A stretch of 11,541 nucleotides of DNA from Bacillota bacterium (GCA_023457875.1 JAEXBC010000335.1:1-11541); one strand, 5' to 3'. Numbered from the stretch's first letter, positions 1-6,625 are shown. Numbers and translations: made by a program. Notes: a model not told the origin generated them from the letters alone.

Positions 1-1155
1 TCTTCTCTTACATGGTATTTTGCAGGGCAAAGTGGCGTTTTTGCACTCACTATTTTTATTTCAGTTCTTGTTATTGCGTGTCCTTGCGCACTGGGTCTTG
101 CTACACCTACTGCCATTATGGTAGGGACAGGTAAAGGTGCAGAATATGGTGTGCTTATAAAAGGTGGGGAAGCTCTTGAAAGTACCCATAAAATTAAAAC
201 CATTGTATTTGATAAAACAGGTACCATTACTGAAGGAAGACCTGAAGTTACAGATCTTATTACCATGCATATCATTGATGAGCGTAGACTTCTACAAATA
301 GCCGCATCAGCTGAGAAAGGCTCTGAGCATCCTTTAGGAGAAGCTATTGTGCGAGGTGCCAAAAAACAAAATCTTCAAATGCTTCAAGTAGATGCTTTTT
401 CTGCTATTCCTGGTCAGGGTATAGAGGTAGAAATTGAAAATCAGCACATTTACCTTGGCAATCGTAAGCTCATGCTAGAGAAAAAGATAGACCTTAGCGG
501 GCTAGAAAGTAAATCAGACAGCCTTGCTCAGCAAGGGAAAACCCCAATGTACATTGCCATAGAGAATGAATTAGCAGGAATTATTGCTGTGGCTGATATT
601 GTGAAGGAAAATAGTAAAAATGCGATTTTGAAATTACATGAGATGGGCATAGAAGTTGCCATGATCACAGGTGATAACAGAAAAACGGCAGAGGCGATTG
701 CAAAGCAGGTCGGTATAGATAGAGTGCTTGCGGAAGTATTACCCCATGAGAAGGCAAATGAAGTCAAAAAGCTTCAGGCAGAGGGCAAAAAGGTAGCTAT
801 GGTAGGAGACGGAATCAATGATGCACCAGCTTTAGCACAAGCAGATATAGGCATTGCTATTGGTTCTGGTACGGATGTAGCTATGGAATCAGCAGATATT
901 GTATTGATGAGAAGTGACTTAATGGATGTGCCAACTGCTATACAGTTAAGTAAGAGTACCATTCGCAACATCAAACAAAATCTATTCTGGGCTTTTGGCT
1001 ATAATATTTTAGGTATTCCTATAGCAGCAGGCATACTTTATGCTTTTGGAGGACCAAAGCTTAATCCTATGTTTGCAGCAGCAGCCATGTCACTAAGCTC
1101 AGTATCCGTATTAACTAATGCGTTAAGATTAAAACGTTTTAAACCTTATCAATAA
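1..1155 (+). CDS. copA: Cu(I)-translocating P1B-type ATPase, 5'-truncated
   Basis: This is the C-terminal 384 residues of a heavy-metal P-type ATPase that uses ATP hydrolysis to move Cu(I) (possibly Ag(I)) out of the cytoplasm. The frame is open from base 1, so the ATG at 118 is internal. Visible motifs, in partial numbering, are: CPC metal site in a membrane helix at 27-29, followed by the ALGLATP stretch; phosphorylation motif DKTGT at 71-75; HP of the nucleotide-binding domain at 110-111; TGD at 223-225; and GDGIND at 269-274. Near the C-terminus are YN (334-335) and MxxSS (363-367), the second and third transmembrane signatures of Cu(I) ATPases as against Zn/Cd or Co types. The missing N-terminal half should hold the HMA domain(s) and first helices. 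A lipoprotein gene follows 35 bp downstream, probably in the same operon. The family is near certain; copper specificity rests on CPC, YN and MxxSS. Confidence 0.95.
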   Translation, partial: SSLTWYFAGQSGVFALTIFISVLVIACPCALGLATPTAIMVGTGKGAEYGVLIKGGEALESTHKIKTIVFDKTGTITEGRPEVTDLITMHIIDERRLLQIAASAEKGSEHPLGEAIVRGAKKQNLQMLQVDAFSAIPGQGIEVEIENQHIYLGNRKLMLEKKIDLSGLESKSDSLAQQGKTPMYIAIENELAGIIAVADIVKENSKNAILKLHEMGIEVAMITGDNRKTAEAIAKQVGIDRVLAEVLPHEKANEVKKLQAEGKKVAMVGDGINDAPALAQADIGIAIGSGTDVAMESADIVLMRSDLMDVPTAIQLSKSTIRNIKQNLFWAFGYNILGIPIAAGILYAFGGPKLNPMFAAAAMSLSSVSVLTNALRLKRFKPYQ

Positions 1156-1174
1156 GAAGTTAATCAATGAAAAA

Positions 1175-1182
1175 GCGGAGGA
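1175..1182 (+). promoter_or_regulatory. Ribosome binding site fixing the lipoprotein start
   Basis: The sequence gcggagga ends 8 bases before the ATG at 1191. An in-frame ATG at 1167 lies upstream of this site, has no purine-rich site of its own, and would place eight extra residues before a typical lipoprotein signal peptide, so 1191 is preferred. Confidence 0.75.
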
Positions 1183-1190
1183 ATTTTATA

Positions 1191-1874
1191 ATGAAGTTAA
1201 AGAAATTGGTAACAGGGAGTTTGTTAGTAGCTGCCTCCATTCTATTCGTAGCTTGTGATCAATTAGATGTCGTAGCAAAGATAGCTGTAACCTCCTTTGA
1301 AGCTTTACTAAACAAAATGCAAAATCAAATTGCTTTTGATGAAGCGGAAGGTCGTTGGGTTTTAATCGCACCTACTGGAGAAAAGTTTGAGTGGAGCAAG
1401 GATTTTAGCACAAGTCAGTCGGATATAAAGTTTGAGTTTGAGGCAACTCCTTTTATACAAGCGGGATTAGATGTAGAAAAACTAGAAGCTAGCCAATATG
1501 TATATGATGAAGAAGCTGGTAAAATAAGAATGCCCTTTGAACTGAGCGAGGATCAGTTTAGCTATTCTAAAGAGGCTACACCCCTAGATACCTTTAGGCA
1601 AATTGTTAAGACGAACAGAAAGTCTATTGGGTATCATGAAGACTTAGGGCATTTTGGCATTTCGCTGGGAGAAGGTAATACCTTTGAATGGGCGAAAGAT
1701 ATGAGCCAAAATGATAAGGATATTGTATTTGTTCTAAATCCACAACCCTTTATTGATGCCGGAGTAGACCCTTCAAAGATTGAAGGCTGGGTCTTTGGTA
1801 AAGTCAAAATAATGGATGATAAAGGGAAAGAAATAGAAGTAGATAAATTGCTTAAGCCTTTTGAATTAAACTAG
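1191..1874 (+). CDS. Lipoprotein of unknown function with two internal repeats
   Basis: A 227-residue protein that I do not recognise. It starts with a lysine-rich n-region and hydrophobic core ending in LFVAC, so Cys22 is the probable lipidation site and the protein would be anchored on the outer face of the membrane. Residues 36-99 and 135-198 are diverged copies of one unit. They align without gaps at an offset of 99, with 22 of 64 positions identical, sharing FEWxKDxS, DIxF, PFIxAGxD and a KxE. Each copy ends later in PFEL (115-118 and 223-226), with a 7-9 residue insertion before that point in copy two. There is no Cys, His or Met cluster, so a direct metal-binding role is not evident. 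It sits 35 bp after copA and before a terminator, so it is probably the last gene of the copA transcript. A role in metal stress is possible only by association. Confidence 0.85.
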   Translation: MKLKKLVTGSLLVAASILFVACDQLDVVAKIAVTSFEALLNKMQNQIAFDEAEGRWVLIAPTGEKFEWSKDFSTSQSDIKFEFEATPFIQAGLDVEKLEASQYVYDEEAGKIRMPFELSEDQFSYSKEATPLDTFRQIVKTNRKSIGYHEDLGHFGISLGEGNTFEWAKDMSQNDKDIVFVLNPQPFIDAGVDPSKIEGWVFGKVKIMDDKGKEIEVDKLLKPFELN

Positions 1875-1891
1875 TATATGCCAAAAGTCAT

Positions 1892-1947
1892 AAAAGTATC
1901 CTTTAAATCAATAGAATAAAATCTGTAGCATTTAAGGGATATTTTTT
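1892..1947 (+). terminator. Intrinsic terminator after the copA-lipoprotein pair
   Basis: ATCCTTTAAAT (1898-1908) pairs with ATTTAAGGGAT (1930-1940), giving 11 pairs including one G-U, with a ~21-base loop. Six T residues follow at 1942-1947. The A-run at 1892-1895 mirrors the T-run, so the hairpin could also work on the minus strand. The large loop and AT-rich stem make it moderately weak. Confidence 0.6.
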
Positions 1948-2013
1948 ATCCATGAAAAATCCATATACATTAGGTATGCTTAACTATATCATTAGATTAA
2001 AGGAGAAGGTATA

Positions 2014-2520
2014 ATGAATAAAAATAATAATCAAAAAAGAAATATATTGATAGCAGGAGTTGTTGTTGTAGCCATAGCAGCACTCACCTTTATTAGCAAA
2101 AATGGAGATACACCCTCTTTGGCAAATGATGCAGAGACTGCTAGCGTGACATCAGGAGGAGATTTAGTGATCAATAAAGCTGATATTTCTGAGGAGGCCA
2201 AATTTTATGGGTATGATTCTAATGGAACTTACATGGAGCTATTAGCTGTGCGTGCCTCAGATGGCACAGTAAGAACTGCCCTGAACACATGTCAGGTCTG
2301 TAACAATTCAGGCAGAGGCTATTACGTACAAGAAGGGGATGCTTTCGTATGTCAAAACTGTGGCAATCGCTTTGCAACAGATGAGATTGAATTAACAAAA
2401 AACGGTTGCAATCCTGTTCCTTTAGAACCAAGCTTCAAGAGTGAGGATGATGAGAAAATCGTCATTAGCAGTGCTGCATTTGAAGCCTATGAATCCTTAT
2501 TTGAGGTATGGAAAAAATAA
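2014..2520 (+). CDS. Membrane-anchored DUF2318 (FtrD-like) five-cysteine protein
   Basis: A 168-residue protein with one N-terminal membrane helix (about 11-27), a low-complexity linker to about 48, then an extracytoplasmic domain. The domain has the DUF2318 (PF10080, Fe-S-membrane-like/FtrD-like) cysteine pattern: TCxxC at Cys93 and Cys96, VCxxCGxRF at Cys113 and Cys116, and a last Cys132 in NGCNP. The two CxxC pairs could hold a metal ion or an iron-sulfur centre, or could be redox-active; which one cannot be told from sequence. Relatives are associated with ferrous-iron or copper uptake and with cytochrome/thiol redox systems, but the exact reaction is not established to my knowledge. The start has AAGGAG at 2000-2005, 8 bases before ATG. 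It is the first gene after a terminator and is followed 61 bp later by an HMA/membrane/cupredoxin fusion, a likely partner. I see no clear promoter in 1948-2000, although one is expected there. Confidence 0.85.
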   Translation: MNKNNNQKRNILIAGVVVVAIAALTFISKNGDTPSLANDAETASVTSGGDLVINKADISEEAKFYGYDSNGTYMELLAVRASDGTVRTALNTCQVCNNSGRGYYVQEGDAFVCQNCGNRFATDEIELTKNGCNPVPLEPSFKSEDDEKIVISSAAFEAYESLFEVWKK

Positions 2521-2564
2521 TAAAAACAGTGAAAAAATAATAAAAATAGGGAAAACAATAAAAG
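2511..2564 (+). repeat. Tandem 20-bp A-rich repeat, about 2.7 copies
   Basis: Units at 2511-2530 and 2531-2550 match at 18 of 20 positions, and a partial third copy (gaaaacaataaaag) lies at 2551-2564. The first unit contains the last codons and stop of the DUF2318 gene, so the later units copy the end of that gene into the intergenic gap. Confidence 0.8.
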
Positions 2565-2581
2565 ACTGAAAGAAGGGTTTT

Positions 2582-3934
2582 ATGATTAAAAAAGCATCTC
2601 ATTTAATACTTCCTATTAAGGGAATGTCATGTACAGGGTGTGAGCGTATTATTGAGGAGTCACTTAATGCGCTGGCGGGAATAAGCCACGTTAAAGCAGA
2701 TTATATGAAGGGAAGAGTAGAAGTTAGTTTTGAAGAAGGAGCATTATCAGCAAAGCAAATAACGGAGGCTATTGAAGGCCTGGGCTATGAGGTGATAGGT
2801 CAAAGTAGTCAAGAGGATAAGATAGGCTCTGGTAAAAATAACTTAAAAGAAAGCATCACGCAGCTACTGGGGATTATCATTATTGTTATGGCCTTGTATA
2901 TGCTCATTACTCGTATGAATTATTTGAGCTTTCTTCCTAAGATTAATGAATCTATGGGGTATGGGGTACTTTTTATAGTGGGCTTTCTCACGTCCTTTCA
3001 TTGCATCGCCATGTGCGGGGGTATTAATATTGCGCAATGTGCCAGCTACAAAATAGATGGAGAGGAGTCGAAGCTCAAGCCAAGCTTTCTCTATAACCTA
3101 GGAAGGGTGATAGCCTATACTATTATTGGTGGTATAGTAGGGGGAGTAGGGGCTGTATTTAGCTTTTCAAATACAGCTAAAAGTATGATTACCTTATTTG
3201 CAGGAATTTTTATGATCATTATGGGCCTTAATATGCTCAATATTTTTCCTCAGCTTAGGCACCTTACGATCCGGATGCCAAAGTTTGTAGGTAACAAAAT
3301 AAGAAGTGGAAAAAAAGGAAGAGGACCATTATATGTGGGTCTTTTAAATGGGCTAATGCCATGTGGCCCTTTGCAGTCTATGCAGCTTTACGCTCTTGGA
3401 ACAGGAAGCGTACTTGTGGGCGCATTATCTATGTTTTATTTTAGTTTGGGGACAGTTCCCCTTATGTTTGGCCTTGGGGCATTAAGTTCTCTTATCACGA
3501 ATAAGTTATCTCACCGTATTATGAAGGCTAGTGCCATATTGGTCATGACGCTTGGACTTGTTATGTTAAATAGAGGGTTTAGTTTATCTGGCATCGTCCT
3601 TCCAGTATTAAGTCTAAGTCAAACTGGTCAAAGTGCTGATAGTAATAAGGCTATCATCCAGGGCGACAAGCAGGTGATTAAAACGAAGCTGGATTCTGGT
3701 TATTATGTACCGATTACAGTGCAAAAAGGTATTCCTGTAAAGTGGATTATTGAAGCGGATGAATCAGACTTAAATGGTTGCAACAATCCCATTGTTATTC
3801 CCCAGTATAACATTCAAAAAGAGTTAGTAGTTGGTGAAAATGTGATTGAGTTTACCCCACTGGAAGAAGGAACTCTTCGTTATACTTGTTGGATGGGGAT
3901 GATTAGTAGCACAATTCATGTAGTTGAGAAATAA
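2582..3934 (+). CDS. HMA domain / UreH-TauE-like membrane domain / cupredoxin-like fusion
   Basis: A 450-residue fusion with three parts. Residues 7-75 are a heavy-metal-associated domain with GMSCTGC (Cys17, Cys20), the usual Cu(I) site. Residues about 94-340 form a membrane domain of the type annotated as UreH-like, DsbD_2 or sulfite exporter TauE/SafE, with SFHCIAMCGG (Cys141, Cys145) and MPCGP (Cys261) in helices. Residues about 360-450 resemble a cupredoxin, with possible ligands Cys400 in NGCNN and Cys436, Met438 and Met440 in CWMGM. I count seven helices. The Lys/Arg-rich loop at 223-248 follows helix four, so positive-inside places the HMA in the cytoplasm and the cupredoxin outside. 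A role in passing copper or electrons across the membrane is plausible, but substrate and direction are unproven. The database label 'sulfite exporter' should not be taken literally. The ribosome site (agaaggg, 2571-2577) is close to the ATG. Confidence 0.85.
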   Translation: MIKKASHLILPIKGMSCTGCERIIEESLNALAGISHVKADYMKGRVEVSFEEGALSAKQITEAIEGLGYEVIGQSSQEDKIGSGKNNLKESITQLLGIIIIVMALYMLITRMNYLSFLPKINESMGYGVLFIVGFLTSFHCIAMCGGINIAQCASYKIDGEESKLKPSFLYNLGRVIAYTIIGGIVGGVGAVFSFSNTAKSMITLFAGIFMIIMGLNMLNIFPQLRHLTIRMPKFVGNKIRSGKKGRGPLYVGLLNGLMPCGPLQSMQLYALGTGSVLVGALSMFYFSLGTVPLMFGLGALSSLITNKLSHRIMKASAILVMTLGLVMLNRGFSLSGIVLPVLSLSQTGQSADSNKAIIQGDKQVIKTKLDSGYYVPITVQKGIPVKWIIEADESDLNGCNNPIVIPQYNIQKELVVGENVIEFTPLEEGTLRYTCWMGMISSTIHVVEK

Positions 3935-3972
3935 AACGGGAAGTTAAGTTAAATGTATATGAGGTAAATACT

Positions 3973-4686
3973 ATGGAACAGGAACTTAAAAATATACTCA
4001 TTGTTGAAGATGAAGAAAAAATAGTGGAATTTATAGAATCCTATCTCATCAACAGTGGGTATAAGGTGTACAAGGCTTACAATGGAAGTGATGCCCTTAA
4101 GCTATTTCAAAGTCAGTATATAGACCTTGTTTTGTTAGACTTAATGTTGCCAGGTATAAGTGGAGAAGAGGTCTGTAAGGAACTTAGAAAAATATCTAAT
4201 GTGCCTATTATTATGCTAACAGCTAAGGTGGAGGAAGAAAGCATTCTGAAAGGTCTTGATATGGGAGCTGATGATTATATTACAAAACCCTTCAGCCCAA
4301 GGCAGATGGTGGCAAGGGTTAAGGCTCTCCTTAGAAGAACAGCAATGGAATCGGCAGCGTCTTTGGTGCTTTCTTTTAATGAAGGGGATTTATTAATTAA
4401 TCAGTCAGATTATACCGTTCAAAAGGCTAATGAAGAATTGTATCTGACACCTAGAGAATACAAGATATTGATTACATTAGCCAAAAGACCCACTAAGGTA
4501 TTTACAAGAGAAGAGCTGATAGACATTGCCTTTGACGGAGACTATTATGGGTACGATAGGACAATAGATTCTCACATTAAGAATCTGCGTGCCAAGATTG
4601 AGACAAACCCTAAAGAATGTCAGTATATTTTAACAATCCGTGGCATTGGGTATAAGTTTGGAGGACAATCATGCGCTATTCATTAA
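3973..4686 (+). CDS. OmpR/PhoB-family response regulator
   Basis: A 237-residue DNA-binding response regulator. The receiver domain (about 7-118) has the acidic pair Glu12/Asp13, phospho-acceptor Asp56 in LLDLMLP, Thr83 in MLTA, and Lys105 in ITKPF. The winged-helix Trans_Reg_C domain (about 135-230) has YLTPREYKIL, the DRTIDSHIKNLRAKI recognition-helix region, and the family ending TIRGIGYKF. It would be phosphorylated by the kinase encoded next to it and bind direct-repeat sites in target promoters. GAGGT at 3961-3965 precedes the ATG by 7 bases. The gap from the fusion gene is only 38 bp with no terminator, so it likely belongs to the same operon and may autoregulate it. Its closest characterised analogues may be copper or cell-envelope regulators; sequence alone does not name the signal. 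Confidence 0.95.
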   Translation: MEQELKNILIVEDEEKIVEFIESYLINSGYKVYKAYNGSDALKLFQSQYIDLVLLDLMLPGISGEEVCKELRKISNVPIIMLTAKVEEESILKGLDMGADDYITKPFSPRQMVARVKALLRRTAMESAASLVLSFNEGDLLINQSDYTVQKANEELYLTPREYKILITLAKRPTKVFTREELIDIAFDGDYYGYDRTIDSHIKNLRAKIETNPKECQYILTIRGIGYKFGGQSCAIH

Positions 4687-6059
4687 GAAGTAAATTGACT
4701 TTTTCTTATATACTGATTGTGGTCATCATTGTGGGACTCATTAGCTTAATAGCCAATACCTATATCAAGAGTCAATTTCAAGATTACGTTATCAATCGGC
4801 AGGAAAAGCAAACCCTTGAGGTGATTAGTCTTATCCAAATGCAATACAAAGAGGATAAAAGCTGGGATATTAGCTATCTGGAAAGGGTAGGAATGAGTGC
4901 CCTTGAAAATGGCATGATCATAAAGGTTATGGACACCAACAACAATGAGATATGGTCTGCTTCAAAACATAACAATGGTTTATGTGAAGCCATGATGACA
5001 TCTATGGCAAATAATATGCACAGCTATTCAAGTAATTGGCAAGGACATTACCAAGAAAATATATATCCCATTACCATCGAGAACACACAAATTGGGACCT
5101 TAACAACAGGTTATGTGGGGCCTTATTATTTTACAGATGAAGAGCTGGTTTTTATCAAAGCCCTTAATATGTTGTTTATTATTATTGGGATAGGCTCCTT
5201 GATTTTAGTATTCATACTGGGGACCATGATGTCCTTAAGAATAACCAGACCATTAAATCAAGTCGCTAAGAAAGCTGTGTTATTGGGAGAGGGAAACTAT
5301 AAGGATAAGTTAACAGATGTCTCTAATACCAAAGAAATAAATGTACTTATAAAGACGATTAATGACTTGTCGGAGGCCTTAGAAAATAAGGAAAAGCTAA
5401 GAAAGCAACTGATGCAGGATGTTGCCCATGAGCTTAGGACACCCTTAACTTCTGTACAAGGCCACATGGAGGCCATGATAGATGGTATTTGGGAGATGAG
5501 CACCCAGAGGCTTTCAAGTTGCTATGATGAAATTATTAGAATCAAAAGGCTGATTGGAAGTATTGAGGATTTGTCAGTGCTGGAAAACGAAAATATACTC
5601 CTGCATAAAGAGACCTTTGACTTATCTAAGCTGATGATGAGAATTTTAGATATCCATGAAAGTGAATTCTTTGCTAAAGATATTCAAGTAGATTATATAC
5701 CACAAGAAGTAATCGTTTATGCAGACCAAGATAAATTAAGCCAAGTCATGAATAACCTTATTTCTAATGCAGTAAAGTATACCGATGAAAGCGGGATTAT
5801 TTCAATAGAAGTAAGTGACCATCATGAAGTGCTGGAGATCAAGATTACGGATACGGGAATTGGTATAAGTGAAGAAGACCTACCTCATATATTTGAGCGT
5901 TTTTACCGCGTAGATAAATCTAGAAATCATAAGACTGGTGGTATAGGAATAGGTCTTACCATAACCCAGTCAATCATTAAAGCCCACGGAGGGGCAATAA
6001 CTGCCCATAGCAAAGTAAGTCAAGGCACAACCTTTATTATTAGGCTACCTAAAAAGTAA
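4671..6059 (+). CDS. HAMP-containing sensor histidine kinase, possible metal sensor
   Basis: A 462-residue membrane sensor kinase, partner of the upstream regulator, whose gene it overlaps by 16 bp with its own GGAGG (4660-4664), suggesting translational coupling. Helix one (about 10-30) and helix two (about 162-186) flank an extracytoplasmic loop of about 130 residues. HAMP follows (about 187-240), then HisKA with VAHELRTPLTS (phospho-acceptor His253), and HATPase_c with N-box residues Asn362 and Asn366, DTGIGI (394-399), FERFYR (408-413) and GIGIGL (424-429). All catalytic motifs are intact. Within the sensor loop, residues 105-126 are rich in possible soft-metal ligands: Cys105, Met108, Met109, Met112, Met116, His117 and His126. 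Given the copA and HMA neighbours, Cu(I) or Ag(I) sensing is my inference. No terminator is seen after the stop until the one in the first riboswitch. Confidence 0.95.
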   Translation: MRYSLRSKLTFSYILIVVIIVGLISLIANTYIKSQFQDYVINRQEKQTLEVISLIQMQYKEDKSWDISYLERVGMSALENGMIIKVMDTNNNEIWSASKHNNGLCEAMMTSMANNMHSYSSNWQGHYQENIYPITIENTQIGTLTTGYVGPYYFTDEELVFIKALNMLFIIIGIGSLILVFILGTMMSLRITRPLNQVAKKAVLLGEGNYKDKLTDVSNTKEINVLIKTINDLSEALENKEKLRKQLMQDVAHELRTPLTSVQGHMEAMIDGIWEMSTQRLSSCYDEIIRIKRLIGSIEDLSVLENENILLHKETFDLSKLMMRILDIHESEFFAKDIQVDYIPQEVIVYADQDKLSQVMNNLISNAVKYTDESGIISIEVSDHHEVLEIKITDTGIGISEEDLPHIFERFYRVDKSRNHKTGGIGIGLTITQSIIKAHGGAITAHSKVSQGTTFIIRLPKK

Positions 6060-6068
6060 AATAGTGTA

Positions 6069-6097
6069 TTGACAAGAACTAATCCATAGCCTATAGT
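6069..6097 (+). promoter_or_regulatory. Promoter P1 driving the first S-box leader
   Basis: A consensus -35 TTGACA (6069-6074) and -10 TATAGT (6092-6097) are separated by exactly 17 bp, matching a housekeeping sigma-A promoter. The -35 box begins 10 bp after the kinase stop codon. Transcription would start near 6104, just before the first aptamer. Confidence 0.85.
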
Positions 6098-6111
6098 ATT
6101 AACTAATTCAA

Positions 6112-6225
6112 TTCTTATCAAGAGTGGTGGAGGGACTGGCCCGATGAAACCCAGCAACCTAGATGATGAGCTTTCATCATCTAAGGTGCTAAATCCTACG
6201 AGTATTTATACTTGGAAGATAAGAA
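6112..6225 (+). promoter_or_regulatory. SAM-I (S-box) riboswitch aptamer 1
   Basis: An S-adenosylmethionine-binding aptamer. Helix P1 forms from TTCTTATC (6112-6119) and GATAAGAA (6218-6225). The conserved core AGAGTGGTGGAGGGA, GGCCC, ATGAAACCC and GCAACC follows from 6121. P3 is a perfect 10-bp hairpin (6160-6169 with 6174-6183, loop GCTT), and the invariant AAGGTGCTAAATCC lies at 6183-6196. With SAM bound, P1 holds 6218-6225 and the terminator forms. Without SAM, 6218-6229 pairs perfectly over 12 bp with 6253-6264, making the antiterminator. All parts are present, so it should work. No gene lies between its terminator and the second promoter. Confidence 0.97.
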
Positions 6226-6248
6226 AGTATGAGCAAATCAAGATTCTT

Positions 6249-6287
6249 AGCCTACTTTCTTATCAGTACAAGAAAGTAGGCTTTTTG
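6249..6287 (+). terminator. Riboswitch-controlled terminator 1
   Basis: AGCCTACTTTCTT (6249-6261) and AAGAAAGTAGGCT (6270-6282) form a perfect 13-bp stem with an 8-base loop and a T-run at 6282-6286. Its 5' arm overlaps the antiterminator strand (6253-6264), so it is mutually exclusive with the SAM-free fold. It would also end read-through transcripts from the kinase operon. Confidence 0.95.
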
Positions 6288-6337
6288 TATGATTGAAATA
6301 GGAAAGAAAAAAAAGAAAATAAAAAATAATAAAAGTA

Positions 6338-6366
6338 TTGACAGAATAAAATAATGAATATATACT
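6338..6366 (+). promoter_or_regulatory. Promoter P2 driving the second S-box leader and met operon
   Basis: A consensus -35 TTGACA (6338-6343), a 17-bp spacer and -10 TATACT (6361-6366). The 40 bp upstream (about 6297-6337) are almost pure A with few G and T, resembling an UP element, so this promoter is probably strong. Transcription would start near 6373. Confidence 0.88.
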
Positions 6367-6411
6367 ACTAAACATATACAACAACTAGGAAATAAATTGA
6401 ATAATAAATCG

Positions 6412-6518
6412 TTCTTATCAAGAGCGGCGGAGGGATTGGCCCTATGAAGCCCGGCAACCTGAATCCTATGATTCAAGGTGCTAAATCCAACAAACCAAAC
6501 AGGTTTGGAAGATAAGAG
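6412..6518 (+). promoter_or_regulatory. SAM-I (S-box) riboswitch aptamer 2
   Basis: A second complete SAM aptamer. P1 is TTCTTATC (6412-6419) with GATAAGAG (6511-6518), one G-U pair. The core AGAGCGGCGGAGGGA, GGCCC, ATGAAGCCC and GCAACC begins at 6421. P3 is a short GAATC/GATTC hairpin (6461-6465 with 6470-6474). AAGGTGCTAAATCC (6475-6488) is identical to the copy in aptamer 1. P4 is CAAACC/GGTTTG. The SAM-free antiterminator pairs 6513-6520 with 6538-6545 (8 bp, one G-U), weaker than the 12 bp in unit 1. It directly precedes the aminotransferase-metNIQ operon. Confidence 0.97.
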
Positions 6519-6530
6519 AGTATGTGATTA

Positions 6531-6566
6531 AAAACTGCTTTCTTACTCCAAGAAAGCAGTTTTTTA
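6531..6566 (+). terminator. Riboswitch-controlled terminator 2
   Basis: AAAACTGCTTTCTT (6531-6544) and AAGAAAGCAGTTTT (6550-6563) form a perfect 14-bp stem with a 5-base loop, running into T residues at 6560-6565. The 5' arm shares 6538-6545 with the antiterminator. Its sequence differs from terminator 1 outside the shared CTTTCTT core. Confidence 0.95.
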
Positions 6567-6625
6567 TATTTACAAACAATTATAATTAGCAAGCAACTAT
6601 AAAAAATAGAGTTTGCCTGCAGTAC

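Noticed and set aside
118..1155. A short, complete ATPase starting at the ATG at 118
   Set aside because: The same frame is open back to base 1 and encodes the conserved CPC metal-site helix before 118, so this is the tail of a longer gene.
1948..2000. Promoter for the DUF2318 operon
   Set aside because: A promoter is expected after the terminator, but I found no convincing -35/-10 pair or direct repeats for the response regulator; it may be an activator-dependent promoter with a poor -35.
2582..3934. Calling the HMA fusion a sulfite exporter linked to the sulfur/methionine genes
   Set aside because: The TauE/SafE label is a broad family name. The HMA, cupredoxin-like end and metal-related neighbours fit metal or redox handling better, and the methionine operon is a separate transcription unit.
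6287..6337. A small gene between the two riboswitch units
   Set aside because: The stretch is nearly all A with few other bases, has no start codon with a ribosome site, and is better read as an UP-like element for P2.
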